This document shows, piece after piece, positions 8,300 to 17,487 of a stretch of DNA of 64,000 bases. The notes under the pieces are model-generated. The model was not told the DNA's origin. It saw only the letters and a list, made by a program, of their open reading frames with translations, and made no database searches. Position 1 is the first letter of the stretch; the number at the start of each line of letters is the position of its first letter. This DNA comes from Chitinophagales bacterium. GTDB lineage: Bacteria; Bacteroidota; Bacteroidia; Chitinophagales; Saprospiraceae. The DNA lies in NCBI GenBank assembly GCA_017303475.1, contig JAFLBO010000025.1:17542-81541 (forward strand), written 5' to 3'. The translations under genes and the position numbers were made by a program.

Positions 8300-9262
8300 T
8301 TAGAAAATCATGTTGTACTTAAGCAGGAAACCGCCGGTGTAGGCTGGTTTTAGGCCCAGGAACGGACGAATAGCATCTGGTGCGGTGCCGGCCGGGATCT
8401 TTTCTACCTGTACCAAAGTAAAGTGATCGTAGAAAACATCGCCGAAGAGTCCGAGAGCGAGGCCTTTGAAAATCTGGATGTCCAGAGCGTTTTGCCACAA
8501 TACATTACCGTTCAGGCTCTGACGGTAGTCGGCAAACCAGGCCAGTTTGGAGCTGAAGGCTACGCGGTCCTTGAAGTATTTGTTGGTGTAGGCTGCCTTC
8601 AGAGAGTAACCCAACTGGAAGCGACTGTTTTTTCCTTCTTCGTTGCCCAATGGTTGGCCGGTAAGAGCAGCCAGGGAGTCGTTGCCAACGTAGATCAGAT
8701 TAAAGCTGGCAGGAGAGAGAAAAAAGCTCAGGTTTTTGGTTGGCTTGTAATCCAAACCCGGAGCTATGGCAAAACGAGCAGGAGAAAGAAACTCAGAAAG
8801 CAGGTCTTTCTTATCGCCTTTGATCACGTTTCCGGTGTAGGTAGGCAGTAGTTGAGATTCTGCTGTAGCATCAATAGCTGCAAAGAGCTTGTCTTTCATG
8901 ATGCTATAGCCAAAACGTGAACCCAGACGAAGGATATCCAGGTTTTTCTGGAATGGGTTGATGCTGCCATCGTCTTTGGTTTTATTACCAATACGCTGTG
9001 CCGCCAGCTGGAGTGTACCGCTGTTATTCCAGAAATATTTCCCCTGTTTGTTGTTGGCAAAAAGGTTGACTAAACCGCCAAACCCTACGCGGTTGTCGCC
9101 AGCGCCGAGGCGTGGGTTGCCGAGAAATGTGCCTGCCAGGTCGAGGCCCAGACTGCCGCCAAAGCCCCAGCCGAGTTTTTCTTCAGCAGGCGCAGCCGGT
9201 GCTTGAGCCAGAGAAATTTGAATACTTAAAAAGACGAGAAGAAGGGTGGATAATGATTTCAT
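8300..9262 (-). CDS. DUF3078-like outer-membrane protein
   Basis: A 320-residue protein with a signal peptide (residues ~1-20, ISLAQA) followed by beta-strand-rich sequence. GGLVNLFANNKQGKYFWNNSGTLQLAAQRIGN, KNLDILRLGSRFGYSIM and the final GGFLLKYNMIF resemble Bacteroidota proteins annotated DUF3078, which are predicted outer-membrane beta-barrels. Function unknown. The assignment rests on motif memory, and a generic beta-barrel is the alternative. A 133-nt gap with a terminator separates it from the upstream DUF1800 gene, so it is probably transcribed on its own. Confidence 0.7.
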   Translation of the reverse strand: MKSLSTLLLVFLSIQISLAQAPAAPAEEKLGWGFGGSLGLDLAGTFLGNPRLGAGDNRVGFGGLVNLFANNKQGKYFWNNSGTLQLAAQRIGNKTKDDGSINPFQKNLDILRLGSRFGYSIMKDKLFAAIDATAESQLLPTYTGNVIKGDKKDLLSEFLSPARFAIAPGLDYKPTKNLSFFLSPASFNLIYVGNDSLAALTGQPLGNEEGKNSRFQLGYSLKAAYTNKYFKDRVAFSSKLAWFADYRQSLNGNVLWQNALDIQIFKGLALGLFGDVFYDHFTLVQVEKIPAGTAPDAIRPFLGLKPAYTGGFLLKYNMIF

Positions 9263-9291
9263 GATTGAAATGCGTTAATGTGAACTGTGAT

Positions 9292-9327
9292 AAAAAAAAC
9301 GGCTTGCAGCGCTCATTCACTGCAAGG
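9292..9327 (-). terminator. Terminator of the DUF1800 gene
   Basis: On the minus strand the stem CTTGCAG / CTGCAAG (positions 9320-9326 and 9303-9309) is followed by CCG and eight T residues. A second small hairpin, GTGCCG/CGGCAC, lies at about 9332-9351. Confidence 0.75.
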
Positions 9328-9395
9328 CGAACGTGCCGCTTAGGACGGCACAAAAATGAAAAGTTTCTGGTCGCTGACCAACAATTCGTTTTAAT

Positions 9396-11048
9396 CTAGA
9401 AGGTTTGATACTCCGGCGAGAACATGATGTAGTTAATCAATCTTTCCAACGGGATTTTTACTTCTGTCTGGTTGTTGCTGGCCAGGTAATTTTCCCATTC
9501 GTAGGTCCAGTCTGAAGCAGGCAGACCATCCAGGAATATCGTTTCGTAAAAATAATTGAACCGATCAGTGTCCACCTGGACCGGAAGCATGATCCGTAAT
9601 AAATCCTTCACCAGTTCATAAGGGTTGGATGGATCCGGCGTAATACCACCGTTGCGCACCCAGGGAACGATATCCAGTTTGATGCCAATAGAACTATTAG
9701 GCGAACTGCCTACCACCCGTTTGCCGGTAAGCAACATCTGTGGCAATTTATACCGGGAAATGATTGACGTAGAGCTGAACCAGTGCCTGCTGAAATCTGG
9801 CGCCTGATAATATGCGCTGTATCCGGCAACATCCGGCGGATAAAACAGACTGAGGTTGGCCAGGCCCAACATGCGCTCGTACACTCCTGAGTAGTAAAAA
9901 GTTTCGTAGTGCTTTTTGTTATCAGTGTATGGATCCGGGATAACAATATCGAAGAAGGTAATAGACTGCAAGGCTAGTTCCAGCGGGGAACGAATCAAAC
10001 CGCCAATAATTTCATCCGCATTGGTGGAGTCGTCCATATCAAAGAAATGCTGGCTTTTGAAGAGTTTGCGCAGCATTGGAACTATCTCGTAGTTGTTGGC
10101 CAGCAGGGTATCAGCCAGAGGCTGAATAATGTCCTGTTCGATTTCCTGGGTAATATTGGAGTGCACAAAATACCGGTACACCCTTCTGACAAAATTCCGG
10201 GCGGTTTCGGGTTGTGCGTACACCATATTGATGATTGCATCAAGCTCCGTGTACATTCCTGTTACGGTAGTGCCACCCGTGATGACCGTATTCTGGAACT
10301 TACTGGTGAAGGTTTTGGAACCTGTATCGTGTCGAGACAAAACAGCATTCCCACGGGGTATGTTGGTTTCAGGATCAACAGTGCTTCGGTTTCCAATAGT
10401 ACGCCAGCCGGTAAAGACCCGTGCCGCCTGCACTATATCATCTTCTGTGTAATGGGTGTAATCGCCGGGACCAATTTGTGGGCCTTTGCCAATGGTAAAC
10501 AGTTCAAAAAACTCCCGGGCAAAATTTTCGTTCGGACTGTTTTTCGAATTTTGGTGGCCATTCAGGTACAACAACATCGTATTATCGGCCACCATTTTGG
10601 TCATCAGTTTTTTCAAATTGCCCAAACAGCCCCAGCGCAACAAACGCAGGTAATCAAAAAAGGTGGCGTGATTGTACGTAAGGATGTTTGTCGCCATGTA
10701 TTGGTGGAAAAAGAACATCATCCGGTGACCAATGCCGGAGTCTTCCAGGGCTTCATTCAGCCACCAGCCCAATACACGCTGACGATATGCAAATTCAAGA
10801 GCGGTATCAAAGTTAGTAGGCGGTATTAACCAAATTTGCTGCTCAACGGTTGGGGTACCAGGAGGGTCGTAAACCGGCTGCTCCATAGTTAATGGCTGTA
10901 ATGCCAGCAGTTCGTTTACTGCCTGATCTACAGTCATGGTTGTGAGCTGTTGCAGGTGTTGGCGGTTGTACCTGTAGCTGGTGCGGCGCAGTAGGTGTGC
11001 CGCACGTCGTTCACCCAATGTACCCTGATAAGGAGCGAGAGATGCCAT
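9396..11048 (-). CDS. DUF1800 domain protein
   Basis: A 550-residue DUF1800 protein: RRAAHLLRRTSYRYNRQHL at the N-terminus, HRMMFFFHQYMATN, then LKKLMTKMVADNTMLLYLNG, the signature NENFAREFFELFTIG, a VQAARVFTGW-like segment, and RKLFKSQHFF. The family is usually encoded next to a DUF1501 partner in Bacteroidota and Planctomycetes and has no assigned reaction. Here no DUF1501 gene is adjacent. The start at MASLAPYQG is chosen because the longer frame covers the promoter box at 11112-11119 and because family members begin near this point. No signal peptide is visible with this start. Confidence 0.85.
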   Translation of the reverse strand: MASLAPYQGTLGERRAAHLLRRTSYRYNRQHLQQLTTMTVDQAVNELLALQPLTMEQPVYDPPGTPTVEQQIWLIPPTNFDTALEFAYRQRVLGWWLNEALEDSGIGHRMMFFFHQYMATNILTYNHATFFDYLRLLRWGCLGNLKKLMTKMVADNTMLLYLNGHQNSKNSPNENFAREFFELFTIGKGPQIGPGDYTHYTEDDIVQAARVFTGWRTIGNRSTVDPETNIPRGNAVLSRHDTGSKTFTSKFQNTVITGGTTVTGMYTELDAIINMVYAQPETARNFVRRVYRYFVHSNITQEIEQDIIQPLADTLLANNYEIVPMLRKLFKSQHFFDMDDSTNADEIIGGLIRSPLELALQSITFFDIVIPDPYTDNKKHYETFYYSGVYERMLGLANLSLFYPPDVAGYSAYYQAPDFSRHWFSSTSIISRYKLPQMLLTGKRVVGSSPNSSIGIKLDIVPWVRNGGITPDPSNPYELVKDLLRIMLPVQVDTDRFNYFYETIFLDGLPASDWTYEWENYLASNNQTEVKIPLERLINYIMFSPEYQTF

Positions 11049-11111
11049 TTTAAGCGAATGTTGGTGGTTTTTCTGTGTCGGGCCTATTGGTCGTGGCGAA
11101 GATATGTTGGC

Positions 11112-11119
11112 CAAAAATA
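11112..11119 (-). promoter_or_regulatory. -7 box of the DUF1800 gene
   Basis: On the minus strand TATTTTTG matches TAnnTTTG, 63 nt upstream of the chosen ATG at 11048 and just beyond the fadD terminator stem. Confidence 0.5.
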
Positions 11120-11120
11120 A

Positions 11121-11165
11121 AAACATCCGAGTAATGCAAAACAAATTTGACATTACCCGGATGTT
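11121..11165 (-). terminator. Terminator of the fadD-type gene
   Basis: The stem AAACATCCGAGTAATG / CATTACCCGGATGTTT, with a ~14-nt loop, is followed on the minus strand by TTTATTTTTGG. The same T-rich tract supplies the -7 box of the next gene. Confidence 0.85.
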
Positions 11166-11183
11166 TGTTCTTTGTAAATAAGG

Positions 11184-12854
11184 TTATTTAGAATCCCGCA
11201 ATTCCCTTCGCAGGATTTTGCCCACATTGGTTTTGGGCAATTCTGTGCGGAATTCCACTTTTCGTGGCACTTTATAGTTGGTCAGGTTTTCCCGACAATG
11301 GGCAATGACTTCCTCTTCTGTGAGTGAAGGATCCCGTTTGATGATGAAAACCTTCACTACTTCGCCGGATTTTTCATCTGCCAGACCAATAGCGGCAGAT
11401 TCCAGCACTTTGGGGTGCAGGGCCAAAACATCCTCAATTTCATTAGGATACACATTGAATCCCGACACCAGAATCATGTCTTTTTTCCGGTCTACAATCT
11501 GGAAATAACCATCAGGGTGCATGTAGCCCATATCGCCGGTACACAGCCAGCCATCTTTGATGGTTTCTGCAGTGGCTTCCGGGCGCTGCCAATAGCCTTT
11601 CATTACCTGCGGACCACGAGCCTGTATTTCGCCTACATTATCAGGCCCAGGTGGCAGAGGTTGGTAACTTTCATTAACAATACGTACTTCTGTGCTGGGC
11701 ACCGGCATGCCTATGGTGCCGATACGCATAGTGCTGTCTACCGGGTTTACGGTGAGTACCGGGCTGCTTTCGGTCATGCCATAACCTTCTGTGAGTTGGC
11801 AGCCGGTAACCTGTTGCCAGCGTTCGGCTACGGCACGTTGAACAGCCATGGCCCCGCCCACGCAGGCGCGCAGGTTGCTGAAGTCCAGTTTGTGGAAGGC
11901 AGGCTGGTTGAGCAATCCGTTGAAGAGCGTATTCACACCCGGTACAATATGCGGCTTGTATTTATCCCATTCCTTGATGAGGGCCGGCAGGTCGCGGGCA
12001 TTGACAATCAGGATATTACAGGAACCTACGCTCATGAAAGCCAGACAGTTCACCGTAAAGGAGAAAATATGATACAATGGCAGGGCACACAGACTTCTAA
12101 CCTGTTCATTTTCATGGCCTTGCAACACCGGCATCAACCAGGCTCTGATTTGCATCATGTTAGCCAGGAGGTTGCGGTTTGTGAGCATGGTTCCTTTGGA
12201 AACACCGGTAGTACCTCCGGTATATTGCAGGGCAATGGTATCGTCCGGACCACCTTTAAAGGGTTCCAGGGTGAATTTTCTACCCTGCTTAATAGCATCA
12301 TTGAAGCAAACGGTGTTGGTCAAGTGGTATTTGGGTACCATCTTTTTGATGCGACGAACCACAAAGTTTACAATAGCGCCCTTTAATCCCAACATCTCAC
12401 CAATAGAGGTCAGGATAACAGTTTTGATCTGGGTTTCAGCAATGATTTCTTCCAGATTATGGGCAAAATTCTCTGCAATCAAGATGGCTTTGGCGCCGGA
12501 ATCAATGAACTGGTGTTTCATTTCCCGCGGTGTATACAGGGGGTTGGTGTTCACCAGAATCAGGCCGGCCTTCAGTACCCCGAACATGGCAATAGGGTAT
12601 TGCATCAGGTTGGGCATCATTAGCGCAACACGGTCGCCAGGCTCCAGTCCCCGAGAGCGTAGGTAAGCCCCAAAAGCAGTACTTTTTTCATCCAATTCCC
12701 GAAATGTCATGGTTTTACCCATGAAAATGAAAGCTGGTTTGTCTGCGTATTTTTTAAACGATTCCTCCACCATGTCAATCACACGGGAGTACTGATCAGG
12801 ATTGATATTGGCGGGTACACCGGCCGGATAATGATGTAACCAGGGCTTTTCCAT
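11184..12854 (-). CDS. fadD: Long-chain fatty acid--CoA ligase
   Basis: An acyl-adenylate-forming enzyme that converts fatty acid, ATP and CoA to acyl-CoA and AMP. The 556 residues cover the full ANL fold: the P-loop YTGGTTGVSKGTMLTNRN, the core GYGMTESSP motif, the A8/hinge region GWLCTGDMGYMHPDGYFQIVDRKKDMILVSGFNVYPNEIE, and the C-terminal catalytic Lys in LPKTNVGKILRREL. Length and order match FadD-type long-chain ligases, but the exact chain-length preference is inferred. It is transcribed alone with its own terminator. The start codon is followed upstream, within a few bases, by a GAGTGTTTGAG word island. Confidence 0.9.
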   Translation of the reverse strand: MEKPWLHHYPAGVPANINPDQYSRVIDMVEESFKKYADKPAFIFMGKTMTFRELDEKSTAFGAYLRSRGLEPGDRVALMMPNLMQYPIAMFGVLKAGLILVNTNPLYTPREMKHQFIDSGAKAILIAENFAHNLEEIIAETQIKTVILTSIGEMLGLKGAIVNFVVRRIKKMVPKYHLTNTVCFNDAIKQGRKFTLEPFKGGPDDTIALQYTGGTTGVSKGTMLTNRNLLANMMQIRAWLMPVLQGHENEQVRSLCALPLYHIFSFTVNCLAFMSVGSCNILIVNARDLPALIKEWDKYKPHIVPGVNTLFNGLLNQPAFHKLDFSNLRACVGGAMAVQRAVAERWQQVTGCQLTEGYGMTESSPVLTVNPVDSTMRIGTIGMPVPSTEVRIVNESYQPLPPGPDNVGEIQARGPQVMKGYWQRPEATAETIKDGWLCTGDMGYMHPDGYFQIVDRKKDMILVSGFNVYPNEIEDVLALHPKVLESAAIGLADEKSGEVVKVFIIKRDPSLTEEEVIAHCRENLTNYKVPRKVEFRTELPKTNVGKILRRELRDSK

Positions 12855-12859
12855 ATTTG

Positions 12860-12981
12860 ATTGAGTTTTTGAGTGCCTGAGTGTTTGAGTTTTTGAGTGC
12901 CTGAGTGTTTGAGTGGGGGGATGCCGGTCTCAACGCCAACTCAAACACTCATCAACTCCCAAACTCAAACACGCAAAAACA
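12860..12981. repeat. GAGTGTTTGAG-word inverted island
   Basis: The left half (12860-12915) is tandem GAGTTTTTGAGTGCC / TGAGTGTTTGAG. The right half (12931-12981) is the reverse-complement family, AACGCCAACTCAAACACTC. The boundary AACGCCAAC is the same as in the kinase and mntH leaders. It fills the gap between fadD and the glycosyltransferase gene. Confidence 0.85.
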
Positions 12982-13048
12982 GCAGGTAATATTTCAAAAA
13001 AAAATTGGTTCAAGGAAAGAATGTGCCGGAAATGCCGAACGGACATTT

Positions 13049-14734
13049 TTATTTCGTTTCCGGCGCCGGAATTTCCAAAAGCAAGTAGGAGCCCAAGGTG
13101 GATTCCCTGGTGGCAGGATTCAGGAATTTTGGCTTCAAAAGGGCCACCTGAAAATGCGGGAATCGGGCTTTTTCTACTGTATGTAACCCGGCTTCTTTCA
13201 GAATGTTCTGGCCATCGAGGGTGGTAAACACAAAAATGCCATTTTCCGACAATGCCTGCTGACGTGCCAGGGCAGGGGTGCCCAGATTGGGCATGATCCG
13301 GCCGTTGTAAAAATCCATGGCATGGCTGCTGCTTTGAAAAAAGTACATCTTTTCAGGTGGAATGCCCTGCGCTCGTGCAAGCTGTGCCACCCGCGCCGGG
13401 CACTGGTAAGGCAACAATCGGGCGTAAAAATGGAAATTAAGCACAAAGCCGAACAACACCATCAGCCATACGCCGCGCTGAACCAGCCTGTTGGAGTCTT
13501 CCGGAAATGGTTGTTGCCAAATGCGCCATAACAATGATGTCAACCCAACCAAAAAGGGGATTTTGAGCCACCAGGCGCCTTCGGGGAAAAAGAAAAACAA
13601 GGCCGCCAAACACAATACAATAGTTAGAAAACCAATAAAATACAACACAAGCCACTGCCAGCGCTTTGGTTGCTCCAGGGTAGAGGCCAGTAATATGGCA
13701 GCCCAGGGCAGGGTAACAAAAATGTAGTGCGGTAACTTATACTGCGACTGTGAAAGGGCAATGAAGGTGAGTAGGAACGCGCCTAAGGTGATGAATTCCC
13801 GGTTGTTGGGGTTGCTAGTGACGGGGTGACTGCCAGTCACCCCGCCACGAAGATGCTTCCAAAGCGCATAAGGCAGCAGTAAACACCAGGGCAGAAAAGC
13901 CCAGAGGTATACGTGCAGAAAATAAAACCCGGAAGCATCGTTTTTCCACACGTTTTCGCCGGTAATGCGTCCAAAACTTTGCTCCCAAAAGAAAAAACGC
14001 AGTCCGGAAATACCATGACGATCATTCACCAGTTTTTCAGGATGCAGGTCAAATTGCTGCCACAATCCCCAGCACATAGGCGCCAACACCAGAGCTGTTA
14101 CTGCAAGACCAGGCAGCCATTGCCATTGAAAAATGCTGCGCCAGTCGCGTTTAATCAACAAATGGGCGCCCAGGCCAAAGGCAGTCATCACCAGTCCTAT
14201 CGGACCTTTGGCCAGCATGGCCAGGCCTACAAAAAAGAAGGCTGCCAACAGGTTTTTCCAGCGCCGGAACGCTAGGTACTCTGCCCCTTGCCAGATAGCG
14301 CAGGTGGAAAAGCCCAGCAAGAGGGTATCTGTGCGCACATCGTTACTGATCACCATCAAACCCATGCAGGAGGCCAGGATAAAAGCGGCATTACGGGCTT
14401 TTTCGAACCCGTAAAACAAAAGTGTAAACCGATAGGTAGCCCAAACGCCCATGAGTGCAGCCAACACAGAGGGCAGTTTGTAGGCCCAGTTGCTCAACCC
14501 AAATACCTTGAACATAGCCGCCGAAAGCCAAAATACCAGCGGTGGCTTGTCCAGATAATCCGCGCCCCTGTGAAAAACTTGCAGCCAGCTGCCGTTTTGC
14601 GACATTTCCATGGCAATGGAGGCGTACTGGGCCGCATCCACGTCCATTACGTCAATAAACAGGCCGCGTATGTACACAGCTGCGAGGCCCAATGCGAGCC
14701 AAAGCCAGGGATTGCGGAAATATTTGTTGATCAT
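13049..14734 (-). CDS. ArnT/PMT-like dolichyl-phosphate-type glycosyltransferase
   Basis: A 561-residue integral membrane glycosyltransferase of the GT-C fold. The first periplasmic loop carries the acidic motif VMDVDAAQYASIAMEM and the typical ADYLDKPPLVFWL segment found in ArnT and related enzymes that use polyprenyl-phosphate sugars. About ten further hydrophobic segments follow, and then a soluble C-terminal part. The acceptor is unknown (lipid A, protein or glycan). Oddly, the loop near residues 297-310 (GGVTGSHPVTSNP) is encoded by a perfect palindrome at 13823-13843, which looks inserted. The start codon abuts the repeat at 14735. Confidence 0.85.
   Translation of the reverse strand: MINKYFRNPWLWLALGLAAVYIRGLFIDVMDVDAAQYASIAMEMSQNGSWLQVFHRGADYLDKPPLVFWLSAAMFKVFGLSNWAYKLPSVLAALMGVWATYRFTLLFYGFEKARNAAFILASCMGLMVISNDVRTDTLLLGFSTCAIWQGAEYLAFRRWKNLLAAFFFVGLAMLAKGPIGLVMTAFGLGAHLLIKRDWRSIFQWQWLPGLAVTALVLAPMCWGLWQQFDLHPEKLVNDRHGISGLRFFFWEQSFGRITGENVWKNDASGFYFLHVYLWAFLPWCLLLPYALWKHLRGGVTGSHPVTSNPNNREFITLGAFLLTFIALSQSQYKLPHYIFVTLPWAAILLASTLEQPKRWQWLVLYFIGFLTIVLCLAALFFFFPEGAWWLKIPFLVGLTSLLWRIWQQPFPEDSNRLVQRGVWLMVLFGFVLNFHFYARLLPYQCPARVAQLARAQGIPPEKMYFFQSSSHAMDFYNGRIMPNLGTPALARQQALSENGIFVFTTLDGQNILKEAGLHTVEKARFPHFQVALLKPKFLNPATRESTLGSYLLLEIPAPETK
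13823..13843. repeat. Perfect palindrome inside a coding sequence
   Basis: GGGGTGACT, GCC, AGTCACCCC: 9-bp perfect arms with a 3-nt loop inside the ArnT-like gene, in a predicted loop between membrane segments. It keeps the reading frame. Confidence 0.85.
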
Positions 14735-14945
14735 GACGGTTGACGGCTTACGGTTGACGGCCTACGGTGGACGGCTTACGGTTGACGGCTTACGGTTGAC
14801 GGCCTACGGTTGACGGCTTACGGTTGACGGCTTAAGGTTGACGGCCTACGGTGGACGGGTTTGGGGTAATTGAAAGTTTCAGACTACCCCGAGCCAAAAA
14901 CCGTCCACCGTAAGCCGTCCACCGTAGGCCGTCCACCGTTAACCG
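14735..14945. repeat. GACGGCTTACGGTT-word inverted island
   Basis: The left half (14735-14857) is GACGG(C/T)TTACGGTTGACGG words in tandem. The right half (14897-14945) holds the reverse-complement words CCGTCCACCGTAAGCCGTC. The left half begins at the base next to the glycosyltransferase start codon, and the right half runs to the mannosidase stop codon, so the island fills the gap exactly. The same family lies at 37979-38124. Confidence 0.9.
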
Positions 14946-17474
14946 TCATTCTACAGCATCTACCAGTGTTTTCACCCGAAAGGCTTTTTTCGGGTCACTG
15001 AGTTCTTTACTGGTTTTAAAAATTACCTGGGTTTTGCGGCCCGGCAGTAAATCGAAGTAATTATTACTGAAAAAGCCTTCTTCGTCGGTTTGCAGATACA
15101 CGTTTTTAGCCAGGTTGTCGGTTTGCAAACTGATCTGATAACCGGCTTCCACCTTGTCGACAGCTGTGATACGCAGGCCCGGGTTGGGCAGGTTCATTTT
15201 TTTCGATGGAATGGTGTAGTAGTTACGGGTGCTGTACACCGTGCCTTCAGTTGGGTCGGTGAGCTGAAGTTCAATGACACAGTTGTCGGGCTTTTTGCCA
15301 TTGAGCAGCGATTTTAGGGTGCCTTCCCAGAGCAGTTTGCTGGAATCGGTTTGGAGCATCAGGTCGGGCAGGTTGAAATCAATCACCTTGCTTCCTTCAA
15401 AGGTGTAGGCATGGATGTGCAGCGTTACCTTCAGGGAGTCGGCCAGGTCGTTAACGCCGTATATCTTGAATTTTTCACCATCCAGATAAGGCAGAACAGC
15501 TACCGGGCTGAAGGCTTCCCGGGCATAATAGTGCAGGGCTTTCCATCTGCCGTAATAATCCACACTACTCCAGGAGGCTACCGGCCACACATCGTTTAGC
15601 TGCCAGTAGAGCGTACCCATACAGTAAGGTTTGTTGCGGCGCTGGGCCTCAAAACCTGTGCGCATACCTTCTGCCTGCAGGAGTTGGCTCACGTACACGA
15701 AATCCTCAAAATTTTTTGGGTTTCGGAAATCGCGTTTCATGTATTCTGCAATCAGGGCATTGCCACGCGGGTGTTTCTGGTGCAACAGCATCACCTTGCT
15801 GTCGAGTTTGCGGTCTTCCGGTTCTGTGAAGGATTGAATAGTACGCCATTCCGGGAAGCTTTGGAAGCCGTATTCGCTCATAAAACGCGGCACTTTTTTG
15901 TTCAACACTTCGAATGGTTCTTCATCGTGCCATACACCCCAGTAGTGAGAATCGCCTTCGGTGAGCGATTTGGGGTTGGCGCGGCCATAGCGCGGTGAAC
16001 TTTCCCAGTAGGGTACGCCACCGGCATTGTTTTCCACGTAGGTGCGCAGGATATCGGAGAACAGCAGTTTGTATTCCCGCCAGAGTTGGGTGCGCTGGGC
16101 TTCATTGAATTGCATTTGCCACCCCCAATTGTGCCAGGCTTCGTCGTTTTCGTTATTGCCGCACCAAAGCGCAATGCTTGGGTGCTGCCGTAGCCGTTCA
16201 ATTTGTTCGAGCGCTTCAAGGGCCGCTGTTTTCAGGAAGCGACCATTGCCGGGGTACAGCGCGCAGGCGTACATAAAATCCTGCCAGACCAGGATGCCGC
16301 GGGCATCGCAGAGCTGATAGAAGGTTTCGTCTTCATAGATGCCGCCTCCCCAAACCCGGAGCATGTTCATGTTGCCGGCTACCACATCGTCCAGTAGTTT
16401 TTTGGTGCGCAATGGATCTACCCGGTCCTGGAAAATATCCTGAGGAATGTAGTTGGCGCCTTTGGCAAAAACAGGTTTGCCGTTCAGTCGGAAGTAGAAG
16501 GTTTCACCTTTTTCGTCCTTTTGGGTAACCAGTTCTATTTTTCGAATGCCCATTCGAACATCCTGACGTTCAATGGTTTGTACGCCTTTTTTAATTTCAA
16601 TGCTGAAATCGTACAGGTGAGGATCGCCCATGCCGGCACACCACCAGAGTTTGGGGTTTTCTACATCGTAGGTAACAGAATCTGTATGGGTACCTGGCCA
16701 TAGCACGCGGTCTTCCACAGATTTGCGTTTGCCTTCCTTGAATTGAACCACCACCGGAAACTTCAGGTCGGAACGATAGCGGAAGAGGGCTACCATCCGG
16801 GCTTTTGTAGGTTCTACGAATTGGGTAGTGATGTAAGTATTTTCAATCAGAAGATCGTCCCAGGCTTCAAGTTGGGGTTTTTGCAGAATACCAGCGCCTA
16901 CAAACCGCGGGCCCCAGTCCCAGCCGTAGTGGAACTGCGCTTTTCGGGTCATAACCCGCTGACCGCCAGGCAGTTCGTAGCCCAGATTTTTCCAGGCTTC
17001 TCCGGTTTTTTTGAGCGGACTTTCGAAATAAACATGGAGCGTGTTGCTGCCGGCTTTGAGGTAGCGTTTGGCATCAACGCGCCAGGTACGAAACATGTTA
17101 TCTGACTCCAGGATGAGGGAGTCGTTCACGAATACCTGTGCGTAGGTGTCGAGTCCGCGGAAAATCAGTTCCACGTGTTTTTTAGCCAGGATATCCGGTG
17201 TTACCTCGAAAGTAGTGTGAAATTCCCAGTCTTCTTTTTCAATCCATTGAAGTTTTTCCTCGTTATCGCGCCAAAACGGATCTTCGATCATACTATTTTG
17301 CAACAGTGCGGTGTGTACGCTGACAGGCACTTTTACGGGTTTCCAGTCTGGTTTACCCACCTGTCTGAATTCCCATTGGCCGGTATTCAGGGCCTGACGA
17401 ATGGGAGTGTAGCTGGGTTGGGCATCGGTTAACATGGGCAGAAGTGCAAATGCGAGGAGAAAAACTTGTTTCAT
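14946..17474 (-). CDS. Beta-mannosidase (GH2 family), secreted
   Basis: A glycoside hydrolase of family 2 that removes terminal beta-mannose from oligosaccharides. The 842 residues begin with a signal peptide (~1-18, ALLPMLTDAQ). The N-terminal sugar-binding domain contains FRGLDTYAQVFVNDSL and FHYGWDWGPRF, typical of beta-mannosidases. The TIM barrel has NMLRVWGGGIYE and ARGILVWQDFM, then the acid/base Glu in CGNNENDE (E442) and the nucleophile in FMSEYGFQSF (E534). No T9SS tag is seen, so a periplasmic location is likely. The start MKQVFLL was chosen because a -7 box lies 4 nt upstream and the longer frame reads the palindromic repeat. Confidence 0.93.
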   Translation of the reverse strand: MKQVFLLAFALLPMLTDAQPSYTPIRQALNTGQWEFRQVGKPDWKPVKVPVSVHTALLQNSMIEDPFWRDNEEKLQWIEKEDWEFHTTFEVTPDILAKKHVELIFRGLDTYAQVFVNDSLILESDNMFRTWRVDAKRYLKAGSNTLHVYFESPLKKTGEAWKNLGYELPGGQRVMTRKAQFHYGWDWGPRFVGAGILQKPQLEAWDDLLIENTYITTQFVEPTKARMVALFRYRSDLKFPVVVQFKEGKRKSVEDRVLWPGTHTDSVTYDVENPKLWWCAGMGDPHLYDFSIEIKKGVQTIERQDVRMGIRKIELVTQKDEKGETFYFRLNGKPVFAKGANYIPQDIFQDRVDPLRTKKLLDDVVAGNMNMLRVWGGGIYEDETFYQLCDARGILVWQDFMYACALYPGNGRFLKTAALEALEQIERLRQHPSIALWCGNNENDEAWHNWGWQMQFNEAQRTQLWREYKLLFSDILRTYVENNAGGVPYWESSPRYGRANPKSLTEGDSHYWGVWHDEEPFEVLNKKVPRFMSEYGFQSFPEWRTIQSFTEPEDRKLDSKVMLLHQKHPRGNALIAEYMKRDFRNPKNFEDFVYVSQLLQAEGMRTGFEAQRRNKPYCMGTLYWQLNDVWPVASWSSVDYYGRWKALHYYAREAFSPVAVLPYLDGEKFKIYGVNDLADSLKVTLHIHAYTFEGSKVIDFNLPDLMLQTDSSKLLWEGTLKSLLNGKKPDNCVIELQLTDPTEGTVYSTRNYYTIPSKKMNLPNPGLRITAVDKVEAGYQISLQTDNLAKNVYLQTDEEGFFSNNYFDLLPGRKTQVIFKTSKELSDPKKAFRVKTLVDAVE

Positions 17475-17478
17475 CCGG

Positions 17479-17486
17479 CAAAAGTA
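17479..17486 (-). promoter_or_regulatory. -7 box of the beta-mannosidase gene, 4 nt from the ATG
   Basis: On the minus strand TACTTTTG is followed by CCGG and then the ATG. A start site 6-8 nt after the box would give a leaderless mRNA. The preceding ATTCTC joins the palindromic island at 17488, whose ATTGG words offer TTG triplets 16 and 23 nt upstream. Confidence 0.6.
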
Positions 17487-17487
17487 G

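Noticed and set aside
10047..10829. 260-residue plus-strand frame over the DUF1800 gene
   Set aside because: Opposite a conserved family protein and without recognisable sequence features.
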